Positions 39,915 to 48,354 of a stretch of 64,000 nucleotides of DNA are shown here, one piece after another. Position 1 is the first letter of the stretch. Every line of letters starts with the position of its first letter. A program made the position numbers and the translations under genes. The stretch lies in assembly GCF_900199205.1 (NCBI RefSeq), contig NZ_OBMJ01000001.1, positions 7,247,001-7,311,000 on the forward strand. Direction: 5' to 3'. Origin of the DNA: Streptomyces sp. 1331.2 (GTDB lineage: Bacteria > Actinomycetota > Actinomycetes > Streptomycetales > Streptomycetaceae). The notes below the pieces were generated by a model. The model had not been told where the DNA came from and did not search any database. It worked only from the letters and a program-made list of their open reading frames with translations.

Positions 39915-41924
39915 TCAGCTCGCGGTGCAGGTCAGCGACGGAGCGGTGTTGCCGCCCGCGGAGGTCGCCTGGAAGCCGAAGCTGGTGGTGGCGTTCGGCG
40001 CCAGTGCGCCGTTGTACGACTGGCTGGTGGCCGTGACCGCGCTGCCGCTCTGGGCGGTGGTGGCGTTCCAGCTGTTGGTGATCTGCTGGTTGCCGGCCCA
40101 ACTCCAGTTGACGGTCCAGGACTTGGTCGCCGCGGTGCCGGTGTTGGTGACGGTCACGTTGGCGGTGAAGCCGCTGCCCCAGTCGTTGGCGACCGCGTAG
40201 GTGGCGGAGCAGCCGTTGCTGCTGCCACCGCCCGAGGTCGCCGTGGTGGCGGTCACCGCTGCGGAGGCGGGGGAGACGTTCCCGGCCGCGTCCTGCGCGG
40301 TGACGGTGTACTGGTACGCGGTGGCGGGCGAGAGCCCGGAGTCGGTGTAGCTGGTGCCGGTCACGGTGGCGACCTTGGTGCCGTTGCGGTACACCGTGTA
40401 GCCGGTCACGCCGGCCGGGTCGGTGGACGCCGTCCAGCCGAGCGAGACGCTGCTGCTGGTGGTGCCGGTGACGGTCAGGGCGCCCGGCGCGGTCGGGCCG
40501 GTGCCGCCGCCGGTGCTGCCGAACGCCGGGTAGGCGTTCTGCACCAGCTGCCGGAACTGCGCGGGGAACCACTGTCCGGCCGGGACGTTGCCGTCGGGCA
40601 TGGAGTCGGTGGGGTAGGTGTTGCCGTTCCCGTCGGTCTGGGTGCCGTTGGGGTCGCAGTGCGGGTCGCCGTGCGGGTGGGTGGCGTCCGGGTAGTCGCC
40701 GTCCGACTCACCCGGCGGCTTGACCCACAGGAACGCGATGATCGGGCTGCCCGCGCCGTACGGCTGGGACTGCGGACGGGCGCCGATTCCCGCGCCGTTG
40801 ACGTTGCACCAGTCGCCGCGGAAGGGCTTGCGGTCGACCCGGTTGGCCGCGACGTACGCGTCCACCGTGGTGGGGGAGGAGTTGAGCGCGGTGGGCCGGG
40901 CCGGGCCGCCCCAGCCGTTGCGCGAGGTGTCGACCAGCATGCCGATGGTGCTCGGGAACCCGTTGGACACCAGGGTGGAGTACATCGCGGTGTCGTAGTG
41001 GTACTCGTCGAACGCGGGGTTGTACTGGTAGAAGTTGGCCGACTTGAGCGGCTGTCCGCCGACCGTGAGCTCCGGGTCGGTGAGGAACGGCTCGGTGAGC
41101 GGCGTGGTGTTGGCGGTGTCGCTGATGAAGCCGTCGATGCTGGCGAACCCGGCGGTGGTGGCCTGGGCGACCTTGGCGTACTCCTTGCCCGCCGGCACCA
41201 TGTTGGTGGACCAGCCGAGCCAGCCCGCGTGGCCGATGTCCAGGTAGTTGTACACGTTGGGGATCGCGTGCAGCTTGTTGAGGGCGTACTCGATGCCCGT
41301 CTCGTAGTACGGGGTGGCGGTGGCGCAGGTCGGCTTGGACTGGTTGGTGACGGCGTTGGGCAGCGAGTCCGGCTCGATGATGGCCGCCACCCGGAGGCCG
41401 GCGTACTTCGGGTTGGCCAGGACGGCCGCGATCGGGTCGACGTACTGCGTCTGGTAGGTGGTCAACCCGGCGGCTGTGGCGGGGAGTTCGCCGTTGGAGG
41501 CGATGGCGGCGCAGTCCCGCCCCGGCAGGTCGTAGATGACGACCTGGAAGACGACCGGCGCGCCGGACTGCTGTTGCTGGGCGAGCGCGTGGTCCAGGTG
41601 GGCCTGCAGGCCGAGGTGGGTGGCGTCGCCGGCGATCGCGCCGATGTGGTCCATCCAGACGGCGGTGGGGTTGGCGGCGACCTGGGTTTCGAGTGCGCCC
41701 AGCGCGCCGCCGTCGGCGGTGGCCTGGGCCTTGACCTCGGTGGCGAAGTCGGGGTTGAGGTAGCCGGTCGCACCGGCGAACGGGTTGGTGACGTGGATGC
41801 CGGCCGCGGGGGCGGGAGCGGCATGGGCAGGGGTGGCGGCTCCGATGTTCGGCAGCAGGCCGGTGGCGCCGAGCAGCGTGGCGGCCGCTGCCGTGCGCAG
41901 GCGACGCAGGACGGGATGGGACAC
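39915..41924 (-). CDS. Secreted GH6 cellobiohydrolase with fibronectin type III and C-terminal CBM2
   Basis: 669 residues. Signal peptide ~1-36. The GH6 domain (~40-460) carries both family signatures: VIYDLPGRDCAA and IIEPDSLPN, including the catalytic Asp residues, plus WVKPPGESDG near the end. Its size and extra loops fit an exo-acting cellobiohydrolase, larger than the 325-residue GH6 at 46789. An FN3 domain (~478-565, PGALTVTGTTSSSVSLGW) and a CBM2 (~570-669) follow. It releases cellobiose from cellulose chain ends and works with the GH48 enzyme, which diverges from it across a CebR-type palindrome. Confidence 0.92.
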   Translation of the reverse strand: MSHPVLRRLRTAAAATLLGATGLLPNIGAATPAHAAPAPAAGIHVTNPFAGATGYLNPDFATEVKAQATADGGALGALETQVAANPTAVWMDHIGAIAGDATHLGLQAHLDHALAQQQQSGAPVVFQVVIYDLPGRDCAAIASNGELPATAAGLTTYQTQYVDPIAAVLANPKYAGLRVAAIIEPDSLPNAVTNQSKPTCATATPYYETGIEYALNKLHAIPNVYNYLDIGHAGWLGWSTNMVPAGKEYAKVAQATTAGFASIDGFISDTANTTPLTEPFLTDPELTVGGQPLKSANFYQYNPAFDEYHYDTAMYSTLVSNGFPSTIGMLVDTSRNGWGGPARPTALNSSPTTVDAYVAANRVDRKPFRGDWCNVNGAGIGARPQSQPYGAGSPIIAFLWVKPPGESDGDYPDATHPHGDPHCDPNGTQTDGNGNTYPTDSMPDGNVPAGQWFPAQFRQLVQNAYPAFGSTGGGTGPTAPGALTVTGTTSSSVSLGWTASTDPAGVTGYTVYRNGTKVATVTGTSYTDSGLSPATAYQYTVTAQDAAGNVSPASAAVTATTATSGGGSSNGCSATYAVANDWGSGFTANVTVTNTGTAATKSWTVNWSWAGNQQITNSWNATTAQSGSAVTATSQSYNGALAPNATTSFGFQATSAGGNTAPSLTCTAS

Positions 41925-41962
41925 GTCCGGGTCCTTTCGGCTGGGTGGGGAGTCCTGACGGG

Positions 41963-42030
41963 TTCGCGGAACGGGAGATCGCGGAACGGGTTCGCGGAAC
42001 GGGCGCGCGGAACGGATCGCGGAAATCGGG
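41963..42030. repeat. Short direct-repeat array upstream of the GH6 start
   Basis: Five imperfect copies of CGCGGAACGG start at 41965, 41980, 41993, 42006 and 42018 (spacing 12-15 bp). They are in the presumed 5' leader of the GH6 mRNA, 39-106 bp before the start codon. Purpose unknown. Confidence 0.6.
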
Positions 42031-42106
42031 TGGGAACGCGCCCAGTCGGGGCGCCGCGATCCCCTTCACATCAAGCCAGGGTGTGAGAAACGCCGTCAAT
42101 AGATGC

Positions 42107-42118
42107 GGGAGCGCTCCC
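42107..42118. promoter_or_regulatory. CebR-type operator upstream of GH48 and GH6
   Basis: GGGAGCGCTCCC, a perfect palindrome followed by AC. It equals the core of the Streptomyces CebR box (TGGGAGCGCTCCCA), through which cello-oligosaccharide-responsive repression of cellulase genes works. It lies in the divergent GH6/GH48 region. A longer version is upstream of the GH1 gene. Confidence 0.85.
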
Positions 42119-42346
42119 ACAAGCCGCTGTAACTTACACGCCGTCGAGCCGGGCGGCCCGCCACCCCGGGACCGGGGGTCCGTGCTGGTCGCCGCCGTGC
42201 TCCCCTCCGGTGGACCCGTCGGGCGGCGCTGCCGAGCCCGACGGGCGCTTCCCAAGCCGGGCACGCCACCCCACGATGTCGCCACACCTCCGTCCGCCGC
42301 GCCTCCCCACCCGCGCGGCGCAACCCCACCCATCTGGAGGACGCGC

Positions 42347-45340
42347 ATGCGACGCAACACCCTGCGGGCCAGGGGCAACCGGCTCACCATCACCGCGACG
42401 GCCACCGCGCTGGCCCTGACCGGCGCGGCGGGCGGCGCCCTCACCGTGCCCACCGCCTCGGCGGCCCCCGCCACCGGTCTTTCCTGCAACGTGACGTACG
42501 CCGTCGGCAACGACTGGGGCAGCGGCTTCACCGCCAACCTCACCATCACCGACACCGGCACCACCCCCATCAACGGCTGGACCCTCGGCTACACCTACCC
42601 CGGCAACCAGACCCTCCAGAACGGCTGGAACGGCACCTGGACCCAGACCGGACACACCGTCACCGTCACCAACCCCTCCTACGCCCCCACCATCAACCCC
42701 GGCACCGGCTACACCACCAGCGCCAACTTCTCCTACACCGGCCCCAACACCGCCCCCACCACCTTCACCCTCAACGGCACCCCCTGCCGCGGTGCCAACC
42801 AGGCCCCGACCGTCTCGCTCACCTCCCCGGCCGCCGGGCAGACCTTCACCCCGGGCTCCACCGTGAAGCTGGCCGCCACGGCGGCCGACGCGGACGGCAC
42901 CGTCGCGAAGGTCGACTTCTACGCCTCGACCGGGGCCGGCAGCAACACCCTGATCGGCAGCGCCGGCACCGCGCCCTACAGCGCCGACTGGGCGAACGTG
43001 GCGGCGGGCGACTACTCGGTCACCGCCGTCGCCACCGACGACGCCGGGGCGACCACGACCTCCGCTCCGGTCGCGATCAAGGTGGCCGGTGCGAGCGTCC
43101 TGGTCAGCCCGGCCACGCTCGCCGTCCAGCAGGGGAGCAGCGGCACCTTCACCGTCGCGCTCTCCCAGGCGCCGAGCGCCGACACCAAGGTGACGGTGGC
43201 CCGGTCGGGCAGCGACCCGGACCTCAGCGTCACCTCCGGCGCCTCCCTCACCTTCACCCCCGCCAACTGGAACGTCCCGCAGACCGTCACCGTCGCGGCC
43301 GGTACCGACGCCGCCCAGGTCGGCGGCACCGCCACCTTCACCGCCTCCGCGACCGGCTTCGGCTCCGGCGCCGTCACGGTGACCGAGGCGGCGAAGAGCT
43401 CGGGCTACGACCAGTACTTCCTGGACCTCTACAGCAAGATCAAGAACCCCGCGAACGGGTACTTCAGCCCCCAGGGCATCCCGTACCACTCGGTCGAGAC
43501 GCTGATCGTGGAGGCTCCCGACTACGGCCACGAGACCACCTCCGAGACCTACAGCTACTGGCTGTGGCTGGAGGCCGACTACGGACGGGTCACCGGCGAC
43601 TGGACGCCCTTCAACAACGCCTGGACGAACCTGGAGACGTACCTGATCCCCAGCCACACCCAGCAGCCCGGCCAGAGCACCTACAACCCGGCCAAGCCCG
43701 GCACCTACGGCGCCGAGAAGGCCCAACCCGACCAGTACCCGGTCAAGTTGAACAGCAGCGTGCCGGTCGGCACCGACCCGCTCTCCGGCGAGCTGAACAG
43801 CACCTACGGCACCCCGGACGTGTACGCCCCGGCCTGGCTGCTCGACACCGACAACAAGTACGGCTTCGGGCAGTGCGGGGACGGCACCAGCAAGCCCAGC
43901 TTCATCAACACCTTCCAGCGCGGCCCGGAGGAGTCGGTCTGGGAGACGGTTCCGCAGCCCGACTGCGACGTGTTCAAGTACGGCAGCAGCAGCTCCGGCT
44001 TCCTCAGCCTGTACAACGACGGCGGCGGGAACTACAGCAAGCAGTACAAGTACACCGACGCACCCGACGCGGACGCCCGGCTGGTCCAGGCCGCCTACTG
44101 GGCGGAGCAGTTCGCGAAGTCGCAGGGCAAGAGCGCGGCCATCACCGCGACCCTCGCCAAGGCCGCCAAGCTCGGCGACTACCTGCGCTACTCGCTCTAC
44201 GACAAGTACTTCAAGCAGGCGGGAAACTGCCTCGGCTCCACCACCTGCCCGGGAGGGACGTCCAAGGCGAACGAGCAACTCGGCCTGCTGACCTGGTACT
44301 TCGCCTGGGGCGGGGCCGCCGACGGCAGCTGGTCCTGGCGGATCTCCGGCTCCACCGCCCACCAGGGCTACCAGAACCCGATGGCCGCCTGGGTCCTCGC
44401 CAACGACCCCGGGCTGAAACCGCTCTCGCCGAGCGGTGCCACCGACTGGGCGGGCAGCCTGGACAAGCAGCTCCAGTTCTTCCAGTGGCTGCAGTCCACC
44501 GAGGGCGGCATCGCCGGCGGCGCCACCAACAGCTGGGGCGGGAACTACGGCGACGACGCGGCACCGCCCGCCGGCGACCCGACCTTCTACGGCCTGTACT
44601 ACGACTGGCAGCCCGAGTACCACGACCCGGCGTCCAACCAGTGGTTCGGCTTCCAGACCTGGTCGATGGAGCGGTTCGCCGAGTACTACTACGCCACCGG
44701 CGACACCCGGGCGAAGGCCATCCTCGACAAGTGGATCCCCTGGGCGATGTCCGTCTCCAAGGCGGACCCCGCCACCGGCACCCTGACCACGCCCGACAAG
44801 CTCTCCTGGACCGGCGCCCCCGACACCTGGAGCGCCACCAGCCCCGGCGGCAACGCGGGCCTCCACGTCACCGCGAGCGGCACAGCCACCGACGTCGGCG
44901 TGGCCGGCTCGCTCGCCAAGACCCTCGCGTACTACGCGGCCAAGTCCGGTAGCGCCGGTGCCCGGAAGTTCGCCCAGAACATCCTGGACACCCTGCACGC
45001 CAAGTACGCCGACAGCCTGGGCTACTCGGCCGCCGAGACCCGCACCGACTACAGCCGCTTCACCCAGGCGTACTCGCCGACCACCCACGCGGGGCTGTAC
45101 GTGCCGCCCGGCTGGAGCGGCACGTACCCGGACGGCACCAAGATCAGTTCGGCGAGCAACACCTTCCTGTCCATCCGCCCCTGGTACACCGGCGACCCGC
45201 AGTGGTCCAAGGTGCAGAGCTACCTCGACGGGGGCGCCGCGCCGAGCTTCACCTACCACCGGTTCTGGGCCGAGGCGGACATCGCCACCGCCTTCGACAC
45301 CTTCGCCCAGCTGTTCCCGACGGTGAACCCGGGCAGCTGA
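42347..45340 (+). CDS. Secreted GH48 exocellulase with N-terminal CBM2 and Ig-like domains
   Basis: 997 residues from ATG 42347 (TGGAGG upstream). Signal peptide ~1-39 (RRNTLRARGNRL n-region). CBM2 ~40-147, a bacterial Ig-like domain ~150-247 (NQAPTVSLTSPAAGQTFTPG), a second beta-rich module ~250-345, and the GH48 domain from ~350 (YDQYFLDLYSKIKNPANGYF, HSVETLIVEAPDYGHETTSE). The latter carries the proton-donor Glu near EAPDYGHE and the family's WNSWGGNY-like motifs. GH48 enzymes release cellobiose processively from reducing ends and are the hallmark of strong cellulose degraders. The gene ends before a large hairpin and is convergent with a LacI gene. Confidence 0.93.
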   Translation: MRRNTLRARGNRLTITATATALALTGAAGGALTVPTASAAPATGLSCNVTYAVGNDWGSGFTANLTITDTGTTPINGWTLGYTYPGNQTLQNGWNGTWTQTGHTVTVTNPSYAPTINPGTGYTTSANFSYTGPNTAPTTFTLNGTPCRGANQAPTVSLTSPAAGQTFTPGSTVKLAATAADADGTVAKVDFYASTGAGSNTLIGSAGTAPYSADWANVAAGDYSVTAVATDDAGATTTSAPVAIKVAGASVLVSPATLAVQQGSSGTFTVALSQAPSADTKVTVARSGSDPDLSVTSGASLTFTPANWNVPQTVTVAAGTDAAQVGGTATFTASATGFGSGAVTVTEAAKSSGYDQYFLDLYSKIKNPANGYFSPQGIPYHSVETLIVEAPDYGHETTSETYSYWLWLEADYGRVTGDWTPFNNAWTNLETYLIPSHTQQPGQSTYNPAKPGTYGAEKAQPDQYPVKLNSSVPVGTDPLSGELNSTYGTPDVYAPAWLLDTDNKYGFGQCGDGTSKPSFINTFQRGPEESVWETVPQPDCDVFKYGSSSSGFLSLYNDGGGNYSKQYKYTDAPDADARLVQAAYWAEQFAKSQGKSAAITATLAKAAKLGDYLRYSLYDKYFKQAGNCLGSTTCPGGTSKANEQLGLLTWYFAWGGAADGSWSWRISGSTAHQGYQNPMAAWVLANDPGLKPLSPSGATDWAGSLDKQLQFFQWLQSTEGGIAGGATNSWGGNYGDDAAPPAGDPTFYGLYYDWQPEYHDPASNQWFGFQTWSMERFAEYYYATGDTRAKAILDKWIPWAMSVSKADPATGTLTTPDKLSWTGAPDTWSATSPGGNAGLHVTASGTATDVGVAGSLAKTLAYYAAKSGSAGARKFAQNILDTLHAKYADSLGYSAAETRTDYSRFTQAYSPTTHAGLYVPPGWSGTYPDGTKISSASNTFLSIRPWYTGDPQWSKVQSYLDGGAAPSFTYHRFWAEADIATAFDTFAQLFPTVNPGS
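42451..42787 (+). repeat. 337-bp inverted repeat of CBM2 DNA, copy in GH48
   Basis: Partner of 39422-39758. The match covers the end of the signal peptide and the entire CBM2, then stops abruptly at the domain boundary, which suggests recent domain copying or gene conversion. Confidence 0.9.
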
Positions 45341-45355
45341 GCGGGGCACCCGCCC

Positions 45356-45429
45356 ACGCCCGCGCCCGGGTCCACGCCCAAGCCCGCGCCCTGGCCCCGC
45401 GCACGCCTGCGGGGCCCGGGCGCGGGCGT
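45356..45429. terminator. Long-loop hairpin between GH48 and a LacI gene
   Basis: ACGCCCGCGCCCGGG (45356-45370) is the exact reverse complement of CCCGGGCGCGGGCGT (45415-45429). The 44-nt interior contains a further GGCCCCGC/GCGGGGCC stem. It serves as a terminator for two convergent genes. Confidence 0.75.
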
Positions 45430-45466
45430 CGATCCGCGTGCTGCCGAAAGACCTGCGAAACGGACC

Positions 45467-46495
45467 CTACGGCCCGTCCACCGTTCGCGGCGGGGCAGTG
45501 CTGCTGCGCACGACCAGGCTGGTGGCCAGGTCCACCCGCAGCGTGCCGGGCCGCACCCCGCGGGCCAGGTCGATCACCAGGCGGGTCGCCGTCTCGGCCA
45601 TCTCGGTCAGCGGCTGGCGCACCGTGGTCAGCTGCGGGCCCACCCAGCGGGCCAGCGGCAGGTCGTCGAAGCCGACCACGGCAAGGTCCTCCGGGATGCG
45701 CAGTCCCCGTTCCCGGGCGGCCTCGTACAGGCCGAGCGCCTGCAGGTCGTTGCCGGCGAACACGGCGGTGGGCCGGTCCGGCAGGGCCAGGAGATCCAGG
45801 CCGAGCCGGTGTCCGGACTCGTGGTGGAAGTCGCCTTCGCGGACCAACTCCGGGTCGTACGGGATGCCCGCCATGTCGAGCGCCGCCCGGTAGCCGTCGG
45901 TCCGGGCCCGGCTGCACATCATCCGGGCGGGGCCGCCGATCAGGCCGATCCGGCGGTGGCCGAGGTCGAGCAGGTGCCGGGTGGCGGCGAGGCCGCCGTC
46001 CCAGTTGGTGGTGCCGACGGCGGGCACGTCCTGGCCCGGGTCGCCGGCCGGGTCCATCACCACGAACGGGATGTCCCGGCGCGCGAGTTGTTCGCGCAGC
46101 GAGCGGTCCAGGTCGGAGAGCACCAGCACCACGCCGGTGGGGCGGCGGGCGAGCACCCCGTCCACCCAGGACTGGCCGGGGCCGTGCCGCTCGGCGGACT
46201 CGGAGAGCACGATGCTCAGCCCCTCCTCGCGGACCGCGTTCTCGACGCCGCGGATCACCTCCACCGCCCAGGCGCTCTCCAGCTCGTGGAAGACCAGCTC
46301 CAGCAGCGGGCTCGCCTGCCGGTTGCCGCGCCGCCGGTAGCCGTGCCGGTGCAGCAGTTCCTCCACCCGCTCCCGGGTGGCCTGGGCGACATCGGCGCGC
46401 CCGTTCAGGACTTTCGAAACAGTCGGTGCGGAGACCCCTGCCTCCTGCGCGATCTCGGCGAGCGTGGCCGCTCTGTCCACGGGTTCCTCCTGCAC
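45467..46495 (-). CDS. LacI-family regulator, BxlR-like paralogue
   Basis: 342 residues. HTH: AATLAEIAQEAGVSAPTVSKVLNG. Effector-domain segments LLELVFHELESAWAVEVIRGVE, FVVMDPAGDPGQDVPAVG, NWDGGLAATRHLLDLGHRRIGL and QLTTVRQPLTEMAETATRLV track closely with the bxlR product at 56319. It is divergent from a GH6 gene, and a near-match to the xylan-type operator (CGAAACATTCG) lies between them. It probably represses that GH6 gene and itself; the inducer is probably a xylo- or cello-oligosaccharide. Confidence 0.88.
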   Translation of the reverse strand: MQEEPVDRAATLAEIAQEAGVSAPTVSKVLNGRADVAQATRERVEELLHRHGYRRRGNRQASPLLELVFHELESAWAVEVIRGVENAVREEGLSIVLSESAERHGPGQSWVDGVLARRPTGVVLVLSDLDRSLREQLARRDIPFVVMDPAGDPGQDVPAVGTTNWDGGLAATRHLLDLGHRRIGLIGGPARMMCSRARTDGYRAALDMAGIPYDPELVREGDFHHESGHRLGLDLLALPDRPTAVFAGNDLQALGLYEAARERGLRIPEDLAVVGFDDLPLARWVGPQLTTVRQPLTEMAETATRLVIDLARGVRPGTLRVDLATSLVVRSSTAPPRTVDGP

Positions 46496-46661
46496 TGCCC
46501 CTGCTGGGCGAACTCCGTCGTGGGTGGCTGTCGTAGCGCAGCCGCGGGCGACCGTACCGCACGGATGCCGGCCCGCCGACGGGCAGGGGCGGATCCCCGC
46601 AGGAACCCTTGACGGGCCATCAGTCCGGCTCTAGGTTGCCCACAACATTCGGTAACGCGCT

Positions 46662-46672
46662 CGAAACATTCG
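46662..46672. promoter_or_regulatory. CGAAA-type LacI operator candidate
   Basis: CGAAACATTCG lies in the divergent region between the LacI gene (start 46495) and the GH6 gene (start 46789). It differs at one base from CGAAACTTTCG, the palindrome described for Streptomyces xylanase promoters. The remainder of the 293-bp gap shows C-rich sequence and no gene. Confidence 0.5.
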
Positions 46673-46788
46673 AACGATGCGGTCCACCCCGGTCCACCCC
46701 GGTCCACCCCGCCGGCCGACCGCATCCGACCGTCACCCCCACGACCTCCCTCCGGCCCCACCCCCCCCGAAGCGAAGGAACCCCTCCC

Positions 46789-47766
46789 GTGAACCGACCG
46801 ATCCGCCGAGTCTCCCTGCTCCTGGCCCCCGCACTGACCGCCCTGGCGGTCGTGGCCCAGCCCTCGACCGCCCTCGCCGTCGCGCCCGTCCCCACCCTGA
46901 CCGACGGCTTCTACGTGGACCCGGACTCCAGCGCGCAGCAGTGGGTCAACGCCAACCGTGCCGACGGCCGCGCCCCCGCGATCCAGGCGTCGATCGCCAA
47001 CGTGCCGACGGCGCGCTGGTTCGGCAACTGGAGCGGTGCCATCGGGACGGCGACCGGGGCCTACGTCGGCGCGGCCGCCGCCAAGGGCAAACTGCCGATC
47101 CTGGTGGCCTACAACATCCCCGACCGGGACATCTGCGCCGGCCAGTCCGGCGGCGGCGCGGGCAGCCCCGCCGACTACGCCACCTGGATCGCCGCCTTCG
47201 CCAGTGGCATCGGCAACAGGCCGGCGGTGGTCGTGCTCGAACCCGACTCGCTCGGCGACGAGAGCTGCATGAGCGCCGCCCAGATCGCCCAGCGCAACGC
47301 GATGCTGCGCAACGCCATCACGCAGTTCGCCGCCAAGGCTCCGAACACCCGGCTCTACCTGGACGCCGGCAACCCCGCCTGGCTGAGCGCCGACACCATG
47401 GCCCGGCACCTGGTCGACGCCGGGGTGAGCGGAGCCCACGGGTTCTCGCTGAACGTCTCCAACTTCGTCGCCACCGCGCAGAACACCGCGTACGGCAACG
47501 CCGTCAACGCATCCCTGCAGTCGATGAAGGGGTTCACCAAGCCGTTCGTCGTCGACACCAGCCGCAACGGCAACGGATCCGACGGCGCCTGGTGCAACCC
47601 GGCCGGGCGCAGGATCGGCACGCCCACGCAGTGGGGCGGCGGCGCCGAGATGCTGCTGTGGATCAAGGCGCCGGGTGAGTCCGACGGCAACTGCGGCACC
47701 GGAGCCGGATCGAGCGCCGGACAGTTCCTGCCCGAGGTCGCCTACAAGATGATCTACGGCTACTGA
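46789..47766 (+). CDS. Secreted single-domain GH6 endoglucanase
   Basis: 325 residues from GTG 46789; GAAGGAA lies ~9 nt upstream and the next residues form a signal peptide (NRPIRRVSLLLAPALTALAVVAQ, cleavage near ALA at ~32). The GH6 signatures are LVAYNIPDRDICAG and VVLEPDSLGD, with VSNF, FVVDTSRNGNG and LLWIKAPGESDG further on. It lacks any carbohydrate-binding module and the long loops of cellobiohydrolases, so an endo-acting enzyme is likely. It is convergent with a universal stress protein gene. Confidence 0.9.
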   Translation: MNRPIRRVSLLLAPALTALAVVAQPSTALAVAPVPTLTDGFYVDPDSSAQQWVNANRADGRAPAIQASIANVPTARWFGNWSGAIGTATGAYVGAAAAKGKLPILVAYNIPDRDICAGQSGGGAGSPADYATWIAAFASGIGNRPAVVVLEPDSLGDESCMSAAQIAQRNAMLRNAITQFAAKAPNTRLYLDAGNPAWLSADTMARHLVDAGVSGAHGFSLNVSNFVATAQNTAYGNAVNASLQSMKGFTKPFVVDTSRNGNGSDGAWCNPAGRRIGTPTQWGGGAEMLLWIKAPGESDGNCGTGAGSSAGQFLPEVAYKMIYGY

Positions 47767-47788
47767 CGGCCACCGACCGAGGGCGCCA

Positions 47789-48277
47789 CTACGGCCGGTC
47801 AGGCGGGGAAGGGATGGTCGCGGTGCCGGGTGCCGGTTCCGGCCAGACCAGCAGCACGGGACAGGGCGCGTGATCGACCACGAAACGGGTCGCGGGGCCG
47901 AGACTGTGCGGCCCGAGGCGGGTGCGGTCGCCGTCGCGCGCGAGGATCAGCAGTTCGGCGCCCTCGGCGGCCGCGACGACCTCGCGCTCGACCCGCCCGG
48001 TGCGCTCCGTGCGGGTACACGGTCGGCCCAGGCGCCCGGCCGCGGCGTCCAGGAGCTGCCGGGCGGAGACCGCCGCCAGGGCCTCCACCCGGGTGCCCGG
48101 GTCCCGCTCGCGGTGCCCGCGGCCGAGCAGGCCGGCGAAGGCGCCGTGCGCGACACCCGGCACCTCCTGGCCGCTGACGTGGAGCAGGACGAGCTCCGCG
48201 TCCTGCGGCGCGTGCGCGCGGGCGGCGTCCACACAGGCGGGCCAGGTGCCTTCGGTGATCCAGACGACGACGGTCAC
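47789..48277 (-). CDS. Universal stress protein-like protein
   Basis: 162 residues from GTG 48277, with GAGGAGG upstream. The UspA-like fold is suggested by VTVVVWITEGTWPACVDAA, VLLHVSGQEVPG, a helix with AAVSARQLLDAAAGRL, and the C-terminal LGPATRFVVDHAPCPVLLVWP, which resembles the G-2X-G-9X-G(S/T) nucleotide-binding end without a perfect match. It follows the permease gene on the same strand by 77 bp, so the two may be co-transcribed. Its specific role is unknown. Confidence 0.75.
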   Translation of the reverse strand: MTVVVWITEGTWPACVDAARAHAPQDAELVLLHVSGQEVPGVAHGAFAGLLGRGHRERDPGTRVEALAAVSARQLLDAAAGRLGRPCTRTERTGRVEREVVAAAEGAELLILARDGDRTRLGPHSLGPATRFVVDHAPCPVLLVWPEPAPGTATIPSPPDRP

Positions 48278-48354
48278 GGGCTCATCCTCCTCATGGTCCG
48301 GGTGATCCTCGTACCCGGCGGACCTGCTCGGAAGTCCTGGCTCGGACGTCCTGC

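Larger units (their letters stand above)
41925..42346. promoter_or_regulatory. Divergent promoter region of GH6 and GH48 cellulase genes
   Basis: No gene is seen in these 422 bp. The region contains five imperfect CGCGGAACGGG direct repeats near the GH6 start and a CebR-type palindrome, listed separately. The stretch 42060-42105 is AT-rich and is the likely promoter core for both genes. Confidence 0.6.

Noticed and set aside
46408..46420. CTTTCGAAAC palindrome-like sequence inside the LacI gene as an operator
   Set aside because: It encodes the conserved VSKVLNG part of the HTH; a similar sequence occurs for the same reason in the paralogue at 56319.
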